From Lepidodermella squamata (taxonomy: Eukaryota > Gastrotricha), in contig JBLDXI010000013.1 in NCBI GenBank assembly GCA_047495785.1, positions 1,240,001-1,304,000 on the forward strand: a stretch of 64,000 nucleotides of DNA, written 5' to 3'. The position numbers and the translations under genes were made by a program. Under the pieces are notes generated by a model. The model worked only from the letters and a program-made list of their open reading frames with translations. It did not search any database and was not told where the DNA came from. Below, one piece after another: positions 48,010 to 60,870 of the stretch. Numbering within the stretch: the first letter of the stretch is position 1; each line of letters starts with the position of its first letter.

Positions 48010-49618
48010 CTCGCCGCCGATTAATATTAAATTTTAAGCAACATTTTGCCGCGTATTCATCATTATAGAATATAAGGTGCAGGCTTGAGACAAAAAATGA
48101 AATAAAATCTGAAAACTATACTCGGTGCATGTAAAATCGCGGATTTATACTTGTGCCGCGACTGAAAATAATAGCATTATCATGATAATTAACACCGAGC
48201 TGCGCATCACTCAACACAAGAAAAGGGTCTTGAAGCTACTCAAGCGTATCGGGGCGCAGTTGCTCCTCGCAAAACATATAGAGATCGCTGCCAGAACCGG
48301 AAACTGTTTGTAGCGCAAAAAACGATAAGAACTAGGCGATGCACCAATTTCTCGCTGATGACAGGATGCGCTGTCGCCAATTTGCGATGCATAACTATCA
48401 TGCTCATTTCAAATATAACCGCTCATTATGCTATCATTAAAGTCGAGGAGAGAGACGCAGTTATTTAGCCGATATTTTATGCATGCCTGCGACGTGTAAG
48501 TTGATTTTTGCTTCGATTCAGTGCGCAGTAAACACGCGACTTGAAATTTGCAAGTGGCTTCCCAACTATAATAAACGTGGACCTAATCGTGAGGCTTCTT
48601 CTGATAAATGCTGGAATTAGAGAGGAAAAACCTTCCCGCGAGAGAATACAGCGGTCATATCGTAGGGTGAGAAACACGTTTCCGCTTGTGTTCTTTTAGG
48701 TCATTGCTTGCAGAGTATACAATCAGAACGGATATATCAAGAAATTGTATTATCATGATATTTCTTATAATTTAATGGGATGGAGAAAAATAGAAATTAT
48801 TCGCTATAATATATTAGCCGATATTTACATATTATAATGCGTTGCCAAGTGATGTGTGACATTTTGTGTCGCCTTCATCCGGAATAATAACACCGAAGCT
48901 TTTAAAGATGGGTGATCCACATCGCGCCGCCTTATATAATCGTATAATTTGCTTTCGCCTTTTTTGACGTTTAGAGTCGCCCGCGTCGCGCACTCACCAA
49001 GGGCAGCCATTTGGTCATTATCGAAATGGGCGTGCATGCAGTGAAACGCGTTCGAAATACGCCGTTTGATTGATTGATTGATTACCGTAAAGTATCTCAT
49101 AATAAGTTATCGGTAAATATTTGCGACAAGAACATCAGATTTTTTTATCAAATTACGACGAATTATATATCAAGCTGGTGTATATTGCGAGTAAAGAGGG
49201 AAAGTTCTCGCAGCCAAGTGAAAAGGCCTATACACCGGTGCGTTATCTCATAAATACAGCCTTGCCATTTAGTGATTTTACGGAAGGTGGCAAGGCTTTA
49301 AACGATGTAAACACCTTCATTTCCTAACGTTTGTTTACGCAACTGTTATAACGTTAGCCCTTTAATCACTCAATTATTTGGCAGCCTGAATGAAAAAAAA
49401 ACGAGTTTTTCAGCCTTACCGAAGCTGTTTCGGAGCTCAAAGGCACTGCTTGTTGGGTATGCATTCCAGCAAATGTTAGCTCGTTTCGGTCGGGTTAGTT
49501 GTGAAAAACAGTTGTTAGTAAATTGTTAATAAAAATTGATGCTAAAACGAAGGGTCATTTTATCAAGCAATATATCAAGATCTATACTCATTTGGATGCC
49601 AAGAATTAAGAAGCTCAC

Positions 49619-49636
49619 CTCTTCGAATTGCCGCAT
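49619..49636 (-). CDS. Possible first exon F of the DPP-like gene
   Basis: ATG and six codons (MRQFEE) end at GAAGAG|GTGAGC in phase 0. The donor and phase fit, but so short an exon can occur by chance. Confidence 0.3.
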
Positions 49637-50045
49637 GTATGTCTTTCCCCTGGCTCCACCTTGCTTCACCGAGTGAATCATTTTCAAATTTTGCAGTCTC
49701 GGGAAAATTTAGAAGCGTAGTCTATCAACAAGTGAATCACCTCGCGAGCATATATATAGCTTATTTCCAGACTACAGAATGGCCCAACGCCGTAAAATCG
49801 CTGATAGCAAGAAAAACCATATTTTGGCAATGTTTATGGGTAGAGCAAAATACAAAGCCTTTACAAACCCGTGTTGTAAACGATGATAATTTGTAAATTC
49901 ATTTATATCTGCGCACCAGTTATAACCGAAATATCCGGCATAATAATGCGCCGATATAGCCCGCGATCAACATTCGGGATAATGTTGTGGATGAGAAGTC
50001 GCTTCCAAACAAAGGAATCGCGGTGAAAAATAAGAAAAACTGCTA

Positions 50046-50229
50046 TACAGGGTGGCCAAAAAATTCTGCAGAAGGCGAATTCGATGCGCATAAATTTAAT
50101 GAGGAGTTTCGAGAAATTGAGGAGTTCCATTGGCAAAAGAATGTTTAAAATTCATCAACTTCTTAAAACTCCTCATTAAATTGATGCGCATCAAATTCGC
50201 CTTCTGCAGAATTTTTTGGCCACCCTGTA
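50046..50229. mobile_element. Palindromic MITE with TA target duplication
   Basis: Arms of about 65 bp (50046-50110 and 50165-50229) are near-perfect inverted repeats starting TACAGGGTGGCCAAAAAATT, differing at only about three positions. TA dinucleotides flank both ends (50044-50045, 50230-50231). A TACAGGG...CCCTGTA end with a TA target is typical of Tc1/mariner-derived miniature elements. It carries no gene. It lies in the 5' intron region of the DPP-like gene, and the high arm identity suggests recent insertion. Confidence 0.9.
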
Positions 50230-52274
50230 TATTAGAGAAGGAATCACCAGAGACAGATATTCAACTGAGCTTGATGTATAAATCTCGAAAAAAGCGGGTT
50301 AAAAATTAGGGTAAAACTAATTTGAGTCCCCTCAAAAATAAGATGTAGAGATGTAAAAGGCAAATGTCAAATGGCGAAAAAACGCAGAAAAAATGGGTAG
50401 GCGCTAATATTTTTTTAGTCAGCGAAAATGTGGTTTTAGCACGGGAGTGAGAAAAAACCGCAAAAAATGTCGTTGAGGGAAATATCCTTATGGTGTGAAA
50501 GCTGACGCCTGATTTCATTTTTCTATTGTCATCCCATTTTTCTACGAGTCATTGACTTTTGCTATATGGGTATATGGTGTTTATCTAAAACATTTTGATC
50601 ACATTGAGATATACGGCGATGATTGGTAAAAGTGCGTAACTTTCTCTAAGATGAGGAATCGGCCGAATAATATCGGAGAAGAAGTACTGATTCCGGCATG
50701 AAAATAGCGCAAAAGTATTGCGAATAAATTAATAATAATAATTGCCTTAGCCGTAGTTTTACTTTTCAGCCATGGGCTTTAGATTCCTATCATATTTCAC
50801 ACGGTGGCATCGAAACTACGAATAAGCGGCTCTGAAAAAACTTGAGTCACTCATGCGGGCTTATTCGGTTTCTCATTTTCTATCCGGGCCGAAATTCAAT
50901 ACGAGATGTTTTCTGCTGTAATTTTCGGTCACATTATTTTAAATACATCATGCGGCAAGACCTACTACTACTATTAAGTAAGGCGCCAACTTATGGGTTA
51001 CAACATAATAGTAATGCCATAGCCAATGTATATTACTTTGATCGCGTTTTCTTTTCGCCTTAGATGCCACTCGGGTGTTTTTATTAAAATAATAATAATA
51101 ATAGTGTGTATCTATTATGCGCAAAATGCAAAATTCAGTCAATTGTTTGCGGTTTCATCATTAAATATGTATATGGTCACTTCCCAACTACTGGTCTTGC
51201 TCTGAAATAATTGCTACAGCACTGAAGACTCGTTCGATAGACGCCGCTGCGATCAATTTTGCCCCATTTTAAGCCGTGAAGCAAGGCGAATCCCAATCAG
51301 GGTTAATAGCGGTTACAATTAAAAACTTTCGAATGTTATTCGAATGTAAAGAAAACCAGATAGCCGTATCTGTTGACGAGAGAAACAATGTAAAAATGAA
51401 TCGACCGTGACGCGTCTAAGTAAACTGCTGGTTTCAAACCACTACTGAAATTCATCGATTGTTTGCCCGCATAAAATCGGTCCAGATAAAAAATTCGCAG
51501 TAAAAATATGGCTGCCTATCCGCTCTTTAATTCAATCCACCACAGCTATATGTCGAGTAGTGACTTAATACCTTTTATTATACCTGGCAAAAAATGGTCA
51601 ATAATATCGATGTCCGATGCCAGTGATAGAATGCGAATTAAAAAAAACAGAGGCATTTACTAAGGGAATAAAGTTGGCTTTTATACGAATAATGAGATGT
51701 CAGGAAAAATTGGCAAGCCATTTACTTCCTATTTAATATATAAAAAAATAATTTAGCAAATAAATAGGTGAAAATCCATGCTAAATTATACGTTCGACAA
51801 TAATTCAATGAATACCTAAGGGCCATACACTTATCGGCATCAAGGCATGGCAAAAATCGACTGATGGACACTTGAAAAATGCGCTGTGACTTATACGCTC
51901 ACGACTTATTCATAATAATTAGCACTGACAAATAGGTATAGGTATTATATATGTGTATTCAAATAAAAAGTTGCCAGCGGCACACACAAGAGTGGAGACA
52001 TTTTTTACGCTTCCGAAGTAATTTGCGCTCAAGTTCCTGTTTTCTAATGTGCGCAAACCGCCGCGGAAAGAGCGAAGTTCCTATATGAGCAACTATAGTT
52101 TCCTCGATATGTATGAGCCCTAGCAATCATAGGTACAGGGTTTTATTTAACTGACCAGGATACCAACGCTGAATTGACCACTCGGCAGCACGCAATTTAA
52201 TTTGCAAATTAGTAAGAATAAAATTGGATAATTACACGTCAACTCCAGAATAAGTTCAGCAATATAACACTGAC

Positions 52275-52370
52275 CTCTTCTTCCGTCTTAATTCGCCTGC
52301 CTTTCCGGTCCCTATCCATGGCGAGTTTCATCGCAGGATCGTCGTCTTTGTTCGCTGACCAGTCTGTCAT
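52275..52370 (-). CDS. Alternative first exon E of the DPP-like gene
   Basis: ATG followed by 32 codons (MTDWSANKDDDPAMKLAMDR, then DRKGRRIKTEEE) ends at GAGGAG-type donor GAG|GTCAGT in phase 0, compatible with the common exon at 42307. It is the most distal form, 10 kb upstream. The mixed acidic/basic cytoplasmic tail resembles in style the long N-termini of vertebrate DPP6 isoforms. Confidence 0.75.
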
Positions 52371-55300
52371 TGCTTGTGATCACGAAAAAGGTTACAAATC
52401 GAAATCTGCCGAGTTCAAAGAGTTCGCAATTGGCTTCCTAATAGTCAGCAAAATTGTATGTACTTCAGGTGCAACATGTTTTTCACACCATTGATGGCTA
52501 TTCATGGTGGCTGAAAGGAGGGGCTTTCAAAGTGACGAGCAGCGGCATAGTGTAGAACCCGCTCTACATTCTTTCAGCATCTTTTTTCAGAAATATTGTC
52601 TTACAAAACGGTTGTCGGAATTCTCAGCTTGTATTTTTCATTCATCATTGAGTTCAGCCTGAAAGAGAAACATAATTGGCAGGTTTGGGCACAAAAGTGG
52701 ACCAATTAGAATCGTAAGCAAACAACCTTGTCGACAATCCGTAGAGTTTTTCGAAAACTTGGTTCCTATTTCAAAGGGAGAATTAGCCAAAAACCGATTG
52801 CTCGTGCTGCTGCGAATGCGAATCAAACTGGCCTGAAGTAGCCGTTAAATTCAAGGAACAATCTCAATGAATCATTTCCAGAATTTACTACCGAATTTTT
52901 ATTCAAGTTCAGGTTGACGATATAGGTAATAAATGAACATCAGTGATTGCCCGTATTTTTTGGTTCAACCTTATGGCAGACATCCAAGAAAATTTGGCAT
53001 CAGCTGAGTTCAGCATACGTTATGACTGATACCTACGGTCAGAGCTGGCGAGGCACCGCGTGTGAACCCCCTCCCCCCTCCCCAACATTAAGAGATTGAC
53101 AATGTCGCCGGTGTAGTTAATTTTTTATGGTGTTTACGAGAGGAATGAAAGAATCATAACAAAACGGCGAAATTGATCGGAAATGACGCAAATTACGCGT
53201 TAATAACGGTGACACAATGCGACCGGCCGGAGTTTGCGCTGCAACCAGATAAATAGTACTGTAGTATACAATGAGCAGAGGCTGTTTTTTACTCGAATAT
53301 AAAAAACGAAATACCTGACTTGCTGCAACATTAGGAAAAATTTATTGTAATTTGCTAGTTTTTTATATTATGTTGCCCTCGCGTCCTCATTTATTCCCAT
53401 TTATTTGGATCCCCATACGGTATTTTTCACGCTCAAGTGTCATCATTATTTTACGCGGATGGTAAAAGATATTATCAGTATCCAAGTACTGGATAGTAAT
53501 ATCTTGGCTCAATAAACGAACACATAATTCGATTTTGACATTCCGCCCCGAATAATATAAGTATTAAGTATGACTCGTTAGATTCTGAAGCAGAGTGAAA
53601 TTTTCTCATCTTCGATAAATTATTACTCCATATTGACGAGTGTGTAATAAAAGCCAAAATAAAGGGCATCGATTTATATTTTCCTGTTTGATCGCTTCCT
53701 CAGAGCTGAGAGAAGCGATAAAAGCATTCATTACGAGCGCGACAGGTTAGGAAACTCGGGAAATTTTGCCTTCACTTCAGTTAGTTATTAAAGGATGGAT
53801 AAGCACTCGATTTTTTACTTATAGTATTTCCTCAATGACATCGGTCACTAGACAAAACTTTCTGATATTACTTGCATCAGATAGATCAATTACTGCTTTT
53901 TTTAGAATAGTAACCTTATAGGACTAATCCTTATTCTCGTTTTTACCGATACCACTATTATGAATGCTGAGAGCTGATAATCGATAGGTGCTATTCACCG
54001 CGCCATGAGTCTTATGTACACCGCCCAGGCAAGCGTCAAACATTTCCTGCACCCTCGAATAGTTTGTCCCTCTCACTTGCGCAGCATTAGTGACGCCATA
54101 AAACTCATTAAATTAATTCACGCTCGTACTATACGTAAAAAAGTGGTCGGAAATATGCAGATCAAAGTTTTTACGACCCGTAAATTTTTTTGAATTGAAT
54201 TCGTGTGGAGTGAAAACCCCACATCAAATCAAGAATTCCGCTAGTTTTTCTCTTCACCTCACCTATGTAGTCAGCGTATCGCATGTATTTTTGCCATTTT
54301 TTCTTCGATTGTTTCTCTACCCATCAAGCTGCAAACTGCTGTAAATGAGGTCATGCGTATCTTCAAAGCATCAAAAGAGTAGGTATAGTATTTGAATGGA
54401 TTGTCTGCGCATAAATCTAGCAGGCTTTTTATGTGTGAGGAATGACTCTCATCCAAGGATTTTTCTCGTCTAATCATAAGTCTTTTGTTCAGTTTCTAGA
54501 TGAAATTCAAGATTTTATTTCCACTCTCAAGAAAATGTACGTTGAAGGTAATAGCGTCAAATTGGCTGAAGATATGCACGTTTTTGGCAAATTCTTGCTA
54601 GCCTTTTTTTGCTTATCTTTCATCCTATTATCTTTCTTCCAAGCCACATGCCATCGAAAAAGCTTGGGCCAAAAAAATCTGGATATAATTCTATTATTTA
54701 TTATTATTGGCGAGATTCTCGACCCGTCTATTTACACTATAGGCCACTTTTCGCGATGGTGTAAGTATAGTGGGGATATAATTACCGAATCGCTGAGAAC
54801 CGACCGTTTGTAACAATTCACCGCCGGCAAAAACGCAGGATGTTTGCAGCCCTAATGAAATCGGAAACAATAACTTTCGATGGAAAAGCACAAGACGGCT
54901 CACGTTTGATGTTTTCGTCGAACAAATAAATACCTAATAGCGATTACGCCATCATATTACTCATTGAAGCAAAAAACCGCTTGTAACCCCCACGTTTTTT
55001 TCGGACTCATCTGCTATTTCGCATTAGCATTCATTATACTGAATAACGCGCGTGTTACAAAGCGGCGTGCAGAAAAGGGCACGTCGGTATATTCTATACT
55101 TTGAAAGGCCATGCTAATCCATAAGTATCATCTAGAAATTCCCTTCATGGAGGTAAAATTGTCGACTAGCATTCGACTATATTTCTGCTGTGCCCATGTC
55201 ACAAAAATTAAATGGCGACCTTTTTTCTTTGTTTCCTATTCGAGTTGATGTCTCAGCAATTACCTCGTTATCGCGTTGTTTTCCGAATTTCCATCTCATT

Positions 55301-55756
55301 ACGCCTCGTTGGTGACCTGATTCAGCCGCAAATTATTTTGCATCGATATCATCCTGTTCATAAGAATCCTGTGCCATATTGATGTTGGGCGGGAAAACAA
55401 AATTACAACGGCGGTAAAAATGTTAAGAGCGTATGGACTCGACTTCCGTAGTTTGTTTTTATGACCGAAGATAGATTTCCGCATCAATTCTGTTGCTATT
55501 CTTCGCTTTCCACATGTGCGTTGCTTCTCCTATTCTCAAGGTGCAGCGCGCAATTTTTTTCCTATTACACATCCGTGTATGTTTTCTTATCTAGGATGCG
55601 CAAAAACATCGAGACATTTGTTATGCCGACGTAAGATCAATGATGCTATGTTATTCCACTAAGACGATATACACCTGTCAAACTCATGCGTTGAATTGTA
55701 TTATGGATTTTTTTAGACGGTACATACGTTTAAAATAATGTTGATAATCTAAGATT
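52371..55756. other. Intergenic, about 3.4 kb
   Basis: This contains the distal promoter of the DPP-like gene. A plus-strand ATG frame at 54442-54813 (123 codons) has two hydrophobic stretches (FLLAFFCLSFILLSFF and IILLFIIIGEIL), but no splice context or similarity I can recognise. Otherwise the sequence is AT-rich without features. Confidence 0.4.
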
Positions 55757-56628
55757 ATGAGTCGACGTGCTTCGGTTATTCAGCGCCAAAACCCGGAGAG
55801 CGCGAAAAAGAGCGTTCGCTTTCCGACGGAGCTTGTTTTCTTAGAATCGCTCAAGGACAATGACCTTGACCAGGCAGCTGGTATGCTCAGGCGCGCTAGT
55901 TTAAGGTTAGATATCAACGCTATTGCTGATTCAGGTAAATTCAATCGGCCTTGCGATATGGGAGAAAATATTTCAGTATTTTTGCAGGTCTTACTCCCTT
56001 ACATCAAGCAGTAATCAACGAAAATTTACCAGCAATCCGGTTGCTCATCAACCACGGCGCCGATGTGAATGCTCGCGATGAAGACTCCTGGACACCATTA
56101 CATGCGGCAGCAGCGGTGGGCAGTGCGGAGATAATTAAGCTGTTACTGTTGAACGGTGCTGACCCCACAGCGACGACTATTTTCGACGAACGGCCAGTTG
56201 ATCTTTGCGATAGTGAAGACATCGCCGCGATCGGTGTTCTACTGGAAGCTCTCAAGAAGCAGAAAAACCCGAAAACGCCAGGGGGGAAGAAGGCGCTCGC
56301 AAAGACTAACTCACTCTCGCCAGGGCCGCAACGCCGGTCAACCGACGATGGCTCTCTAGCAAAATCCCGCGACCTCACTCGTTCGACAAACGGTAATGTT
56401 CTACCGTCGACAACCTTTTATAGCAACAGTTATTCAACAGTAAAAAACTTCTTTTCCTCTTCTAAAACCAATAGCTCTGGTAACGCCAGCAGCCAGACTG
56501 GTCCAACCGTTCTAAAAAAAGTATCGTCTGCGAAAAGCTTTAGTAAAAGTGAGCAAATCTTGCCGTTAGCTAATGCTAACAGTAACTCTAATAGCCCCGA
56601 TCGGACTAACAGTAGCAAACGCAAATAG
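55757..56628 (+). CDS. PP1-binding ankyrin protein, PPP1R27-like
   Basis: Two exons (55757-55934, 55988-56628) give 272 residues. Residues 17-22 (KKSVRF) are an RVxF docking motif for protein phosphatase 1, followed by PTELVFLESLKDNDLDQA, which matches the RSVRFPNDVLFLD region of PPP1R27 and the PPP1R12/16 family. Two to three ankyrin repeats follow: GLTPLHQAVINENLPAIRLL, HGADVNARDEDSWTPLHAAA and GSAEIIKLLLLNGADPTA. The C-terminal 120 residues are Ser/Thr/Asn/Lys-rich and disordered, an extension that vertebrate PPP1R27 (about 154 residues) lacks. It probably targets or inhibits PP1. PPP1R12- or PPP1R16-type relatives are the alternative reading. Confidence 0.85.
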
Positions 56629-57449
56629 AAACCCCTAACTTGGTTTCCGGCTATTTTGAGACCCATGCCTCATCCCACCTATGCTGTAGACATCCTATTC
56701 ATTTTCTCACACTATGTTCCTGGTGTAAAGATATTTGACGTGCTACTAAACTGCACTGGCCACTTCGGTGGTTGAGTTGGAGCGATTATGCAATTGTAGC
56801 CATCGATTTTCCACGTCTTACTAAGATAGAGGACCTTATTTCTGATCGGTATTTGCATGTTTCTTCGTTCGTTTAGACACGAATTCCTGTCTTTTCTATA
56901 GCAACGTGTGACCCCGACATGACTGTTTCTGCTCTGTTTTACAAGCATATTCCATTACTTTCCAACCACTGCATTGGTTAACCTGATTTTTGTTTCATCA
57001 TATGCTTAGAGCGACGTTGATCGATGCAGTATTTTTACATTTTAAGAATTGAAAATACATTTATGTATGGTTTATGAGTTATTTATATTTGATCTAGTGG
57101 CAATATTCATATATACTTTTACAAATTTGATCGCGATAATATGAAGCCTGTCATATAAATGTGTTCATCTGTTTGATATTCATTGAAATGGTAATAAAAT
57201 GAAAGGAAAACAACCATGCGAATCTCAGAGCAGTGTTCATTCGTGTTTATTTATTGTTTCATTTTCTATGTTTTGAACTTCATCCAAGTCTTTACGAACA
57301 GCAAGTTCCATTCATTATGACACGATAATACGTAATTATATCACAAGTTAATAACCAGCGATAACTATCTAATAGTATACAGCGCAATATTTGGTAACCA
57401 AGCGATATGGAGCATTCTAAGGAATTCAATATAAAACGCATCTAAGAGT
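56629..57449. other. Intergenic between converging genes
   Basis: Shared 3' flanks of the ankyrin gene (plus) and RSPH1 (minus); AT-rich, no gene seen. Confidence 0.6.
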
Positions 57450-58466
57450 CTATTCCTCATCGCCGGCCGGGGCTTCATCCGACGCCTGTTGACCATCGGC
57501 TTCAGGGGCGGGAGCTTCGCCAGACTCCTCTGTCGTGGGCTGCTGCGCTTCTGGTTCTGTCACTGCAACCTGATCACCGTCGAGAGCCTTTGCGAGATCG
57601 GCATTAGCGTCACCAGCCGCATCAGCTTCTAGCAAAAGATCAGCATTGCTATCTGCCACAGCTTGCTCCTCTGCGAGAGTTTCCGGCATATAGTCGATGC
57701 CGCTTATTTCGGTTATATGGTTTGCCTTCCATTTGGAGACCATTTTCGGCTCGGCCTCTTCGTCAACTTCCTCGACAGCCTTTTCGGGAACACTGATGTA
57801 CTCGCCGTGCTGTTCGCAGCCAATGTCAAATACGTATTTTCCCCTTCCCTCGGGTCTGTTTGAAGTCCAGTTGCCGACGTACTTATGGTTCGCATGAATC
57901 AATTCAGCGGGACCCGCCATTTTACCCTCTTTCCATAAACCAACGTATTTGCTGCCAGTCTGCGCCCAGGTGTAGGTGCCATGACCATGACGAAGATGAG
58001 ACAACCATTCACCTTCATATATATCTCCATTGATGTAATAATATTTGCCGAAGCCTCCACGCTGGCCCTCAACCCACATGCCTTCGTATTTTGAGCCGTC
58101 GGGGTAAATCATCAAACCTTGGCCGTGCTTCTTTCCTTTGTAGTATTCGCCCATGTATCTAGATCCATTTTTAAACCTAAAAATGACACATTCGCTGTAT
58201 TTCAGCAACTTGAGAGCAAGTTTGCAGATACTTACCGATACATTCCTTGACCATGACGCTTGCCATTTTCGTACATACCGTCATAAATGTCCTTGTTAGG
58301 TAAACGCGCTCTTCCGCGTCCATGCCGCTCGTCGCGTTCATTGCGTTCACCTTCATACTCCTGGGTTAAAAGATCCAAGAATAAAAGATAATACTTCAAC
58401 ACTGTCCGTACTTACTCCCAAGTCCTGTCCCGCCTCCTCTTCGAGCTCACTCTCCACTTCAGACAT
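57450..58466 (-). CDS. RSPH1: Radial spoke head protein 1
   Basis: Three exons (58466-58416, 58360-58236, 58176-57450) join in phase to 300 residues; human RSPH1 has 309. After an acidic start ([20 protein letters not shown]), six MORN repeats run from about residues 20 to 160, for example [40 protein letters not shown] and [20 protein letters not shown], followed by the diagnostic [16 protein letters not shown]. The tail is acidic and Ala/Glu-rich. RSPH1 is a head component of radial spokes in motile 9+2 axonemes. An acceptor (CTTTCTTTAG, 58485-58484) stands 17 nt before the ATG. The gene is head-to-head with the next one. Confidence 0.96.
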
Positions 58467-58485
58467 TATTACAAGGATAAGAGCT

Positions 58486-59238
58486 AAAGAAAGAAAAAGC
58501 TATGCTTCAAAATCAATATCAATGCAATCGGAGTAAATATCAATCGGTTCGAAGAGCAACGCTAACCGAAGATGCACTGATTATAACAGTTATCGACTAG
58601 GTATATCGAATCAAATCTCAGTTGAAAAATTTCCGCGATAGGGCGGACTAATGTAATCGCCAACTGCCACTCCGAAGAATAACACGCGAATTGACACTGC
58701 AGAGAGCTTGTTGAAGCGACGCCGTTGCTATGCAACTACTTTGACACATAATATTAAAAAACAATAAGTTTAAATTTACGTAAGCATATAAATTCAAAAT
58801 CTACATTTTTTACTTTTCTGGCAACAAGCGTCCTTCGATATGTTTTTCTTTAGATGGTCGGGATATGCATTACCTGATGATGGTGCGTCGTACGCTGTAA
58901 GAATGCATTATGTGGGGTGGGGAAGTCTTAGACGAAAATCAACCGCAAGCACATCGACGGAATACGGACTGAAGATGTAAACAAACAATGCAGAGATAAA
59001 ACCTCGTCGAGTTGCTGAGTATCTGCGGAATCATGGATTAGTCAAGATCTATATCGTCCATATGGAAAGAAAGTACGCGAAATTTAGGGGTTCCCAAACG
59101 TTTTAACGCGAGCCGTCTGTGCATGTTTATTTGTAGTGTGAGAAAATGAGACTTACCGCACGTCCATCGTTGGCAGATTGATACAGCTCCCATAACATCG
59201 CCAGCCTATCCACAACCTCATATTTCATGCCATCTTTC
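58486..59238. promoter_or_regulatory. Divergent promoter region, RSPH1 / unknown gene
   Basis: This 0.75-kb gap between two divergent genes must hold both promoters. I see no exon. The final CATCTTTCAG (ending 59240) is a good acceptor for the plus-strand gene. Confidence 0.4.
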
Positions 59239-59312
59239 AGACAAGTGAATTGAGACAATCGATACTTCTACCTGATACTTTTCCTATTTGCACCTTAGAA
59301 TATTTACTGATA

Positions 59313-60356
59313 ATGGAAAATCTCTCGAGGCAACTGGAGTCACTTTTTCTTGACTTGCAGAGTAAACTGCCATCCTTCGATGACATGCCAGATACTGTTG
59401 GCGATGATTTGGAGACATTGGAAGCAGCTTATCCGTCTTACTATCGTGATCTCAACCTTGGCGACGATTTCGATCTCGCGGCGCTAGATTTTTCATCACC
59501 ACGTCAGCCTGATATATCATCGCCATCATTACTGTCTCCTCGTAATAACAATGAGCAAATTAATCCCGAGCCGAGACCATCCATTGATTCAATCGATAGC
59601 GAAGATATGTCACCAAATTCATATGATGCAGAACAAGGCTCTGCTTCATTTGTTCCTGTGCTTCACGACCGTGCTATGATTGCTTCCTTGTTTCCAACTA
59701 GCTCAACCACAAATCAAGGCTTATCAAGGTCTCAGCTTGAAAGTCAGGATCTCGTAGAAAGATATTTCCCATCTAGTGGAATTCAGCTATCTTCTGCGGG
59801 ATTGGACACTGAGGATTTTGACCGTATTTTAGAAAGTTTGGAAGAGCAATTTGAATTAGCAGACATTGGTTCTTCGGGATCTCATGTCGCTGATGCTATT
59901 TTTGACTCACAGCAGACACTACTCACGGGACCTGACAACGGCACAGCCGTTATTTTGGAGAAGTTGATTTTACACGCTGCTAAGTATGATGAGGGACTAA
60001 AAGTCAAAGACTTCGATTTGAAAAATGGTTCGCTCAAGGCAAATAAACGCATCAGTCATAAACAAGCTCGCCGAGAAAAAATCCCGCCCCTATCTCATTC
60101 TCAAGAATGCTGGACAGATGAGCCGCTACCGAACGTTAATTCTTGCTCCAAAGGCGTATCAGCTAGTTTTCCTCTCGAAGACAACGATTTGGCTTTGTTG
60201 ACTGGCATCAATCCCGAAAGAGCACCGGATCCTCCAACTGTTCGCGTTGACCTGAGGCTTGACGAACAAAAATTGGAGGAAAAAAGACGTCATGTCAGAC
60301 GTATTCAATCTATCCTGGGAATTCCGTTGCAGGGCAACGACGATGACAGCGACTGA
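59313..60356 (+). CDS. Unrecognised acidic protein, 347 residues
   Basis: One uninterrupted frame starts MENLSRQLESLFLDLQSKL at 59313, the first ATG after a likely acceptor at 59240. The N-terminal 30 residues could form an amphipathic helix. A long acidic Ser/Pro/Asp-rich middle follows (DDFDLAALDFSSPRQPDISS), then a Lys-rich segment (RISHKQARREKIP), then a C-terminal block DPPTVRVDLRLDEQKLEEKR and HVRRIQSILGIPLQGNDDDSD that looks helical. There is no membrane segment, signal peptide or catalytic motif. The head-to-head position with RSPH1 makes a ciliary or spermatogenic role worth testing, but that is inference only. AATAAA is near 60493. Confidence 0.75.
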   Translation: MENLSRQLESLFLDLQSKLPSFDDMPDTVGDDLETLEAAYPSYYRDLNLGDDFDLAALDFSSPRQPDISSPSLLSPRNNNEQINPEPRPSIDSIDSEDMSPNSYDAEQGSASFVPVLHDRAMIASLFPTSSTTNQGLSRSQLESQDLVERYFPSSGIQLSSAGLDTEDFDRILESLEEQFELADIGSSGSHVADAIFDSQQTLLTGPDNGTAVILEKLILHAAKYDEGLKVKDFDLKNGSLKANKRISHKQARREKIPPLSHSQECWTDEPLPNVNSCSKGVSASFPLEDNDLALLTGINPERAPDPPTVRVDLRLDEQKLEEKRRHVRRIQSILGIPLQGNDDDSD

Positions 60357-60870
60357 ACAGTTACTTTCACCTAACACAGTATTGATAATTGGTACCCAGA
60401 CAAAAATCGTTGTTTTCGTTGATATTTTTTTCTCATGCGATGAAACGCATTTAAATTATGTTATATCACACTGATTTGGCACCACGAAAAGATAAAATAA
60501 ACAAATTTCGTTCCATTGCGCTTTATTCTTTGATTCATACCATGTAAATGATTCAATCAATATTCCACGATTTCATCTCATACAAAAGGCAGCAACAATA
60601 ACATCTAATTCGAGAGGTACCGACCACTTAACAGAGGCATGATATATGTAGAGAAAAATTAATTAGCCAAAATCCTGATTTCAAACACGTGGCCAGGTGA
60701 GCAATCTGAATGCAAAGGATTACATAGAATAACAACAATTACTTCCATTTGGAACTATGTATATCGACGATGCAAAAATATATATACCAAACACTAGCGA
60801 ACCAAGGTGAAAAGCCACATAAACAGATTATGACCGAAATTTCTGCTGCAGCCAACAGCCATGCAAAATT
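60357..60870. other. Intergenic between converging genes
   Basis: This is the 3' flank of the plus-strand acidic protein and the 3' untranslated region of the POU gene; no gene is seen. Confidence 0.5.

Noticed and set aside
54442-54813. 123-codon frame with two hydrophobic stretches
   Set aside because: AT-rich composition alone gives such Leu/Ile/Phe-rich frames here; no splice context or recognised motif supports it.
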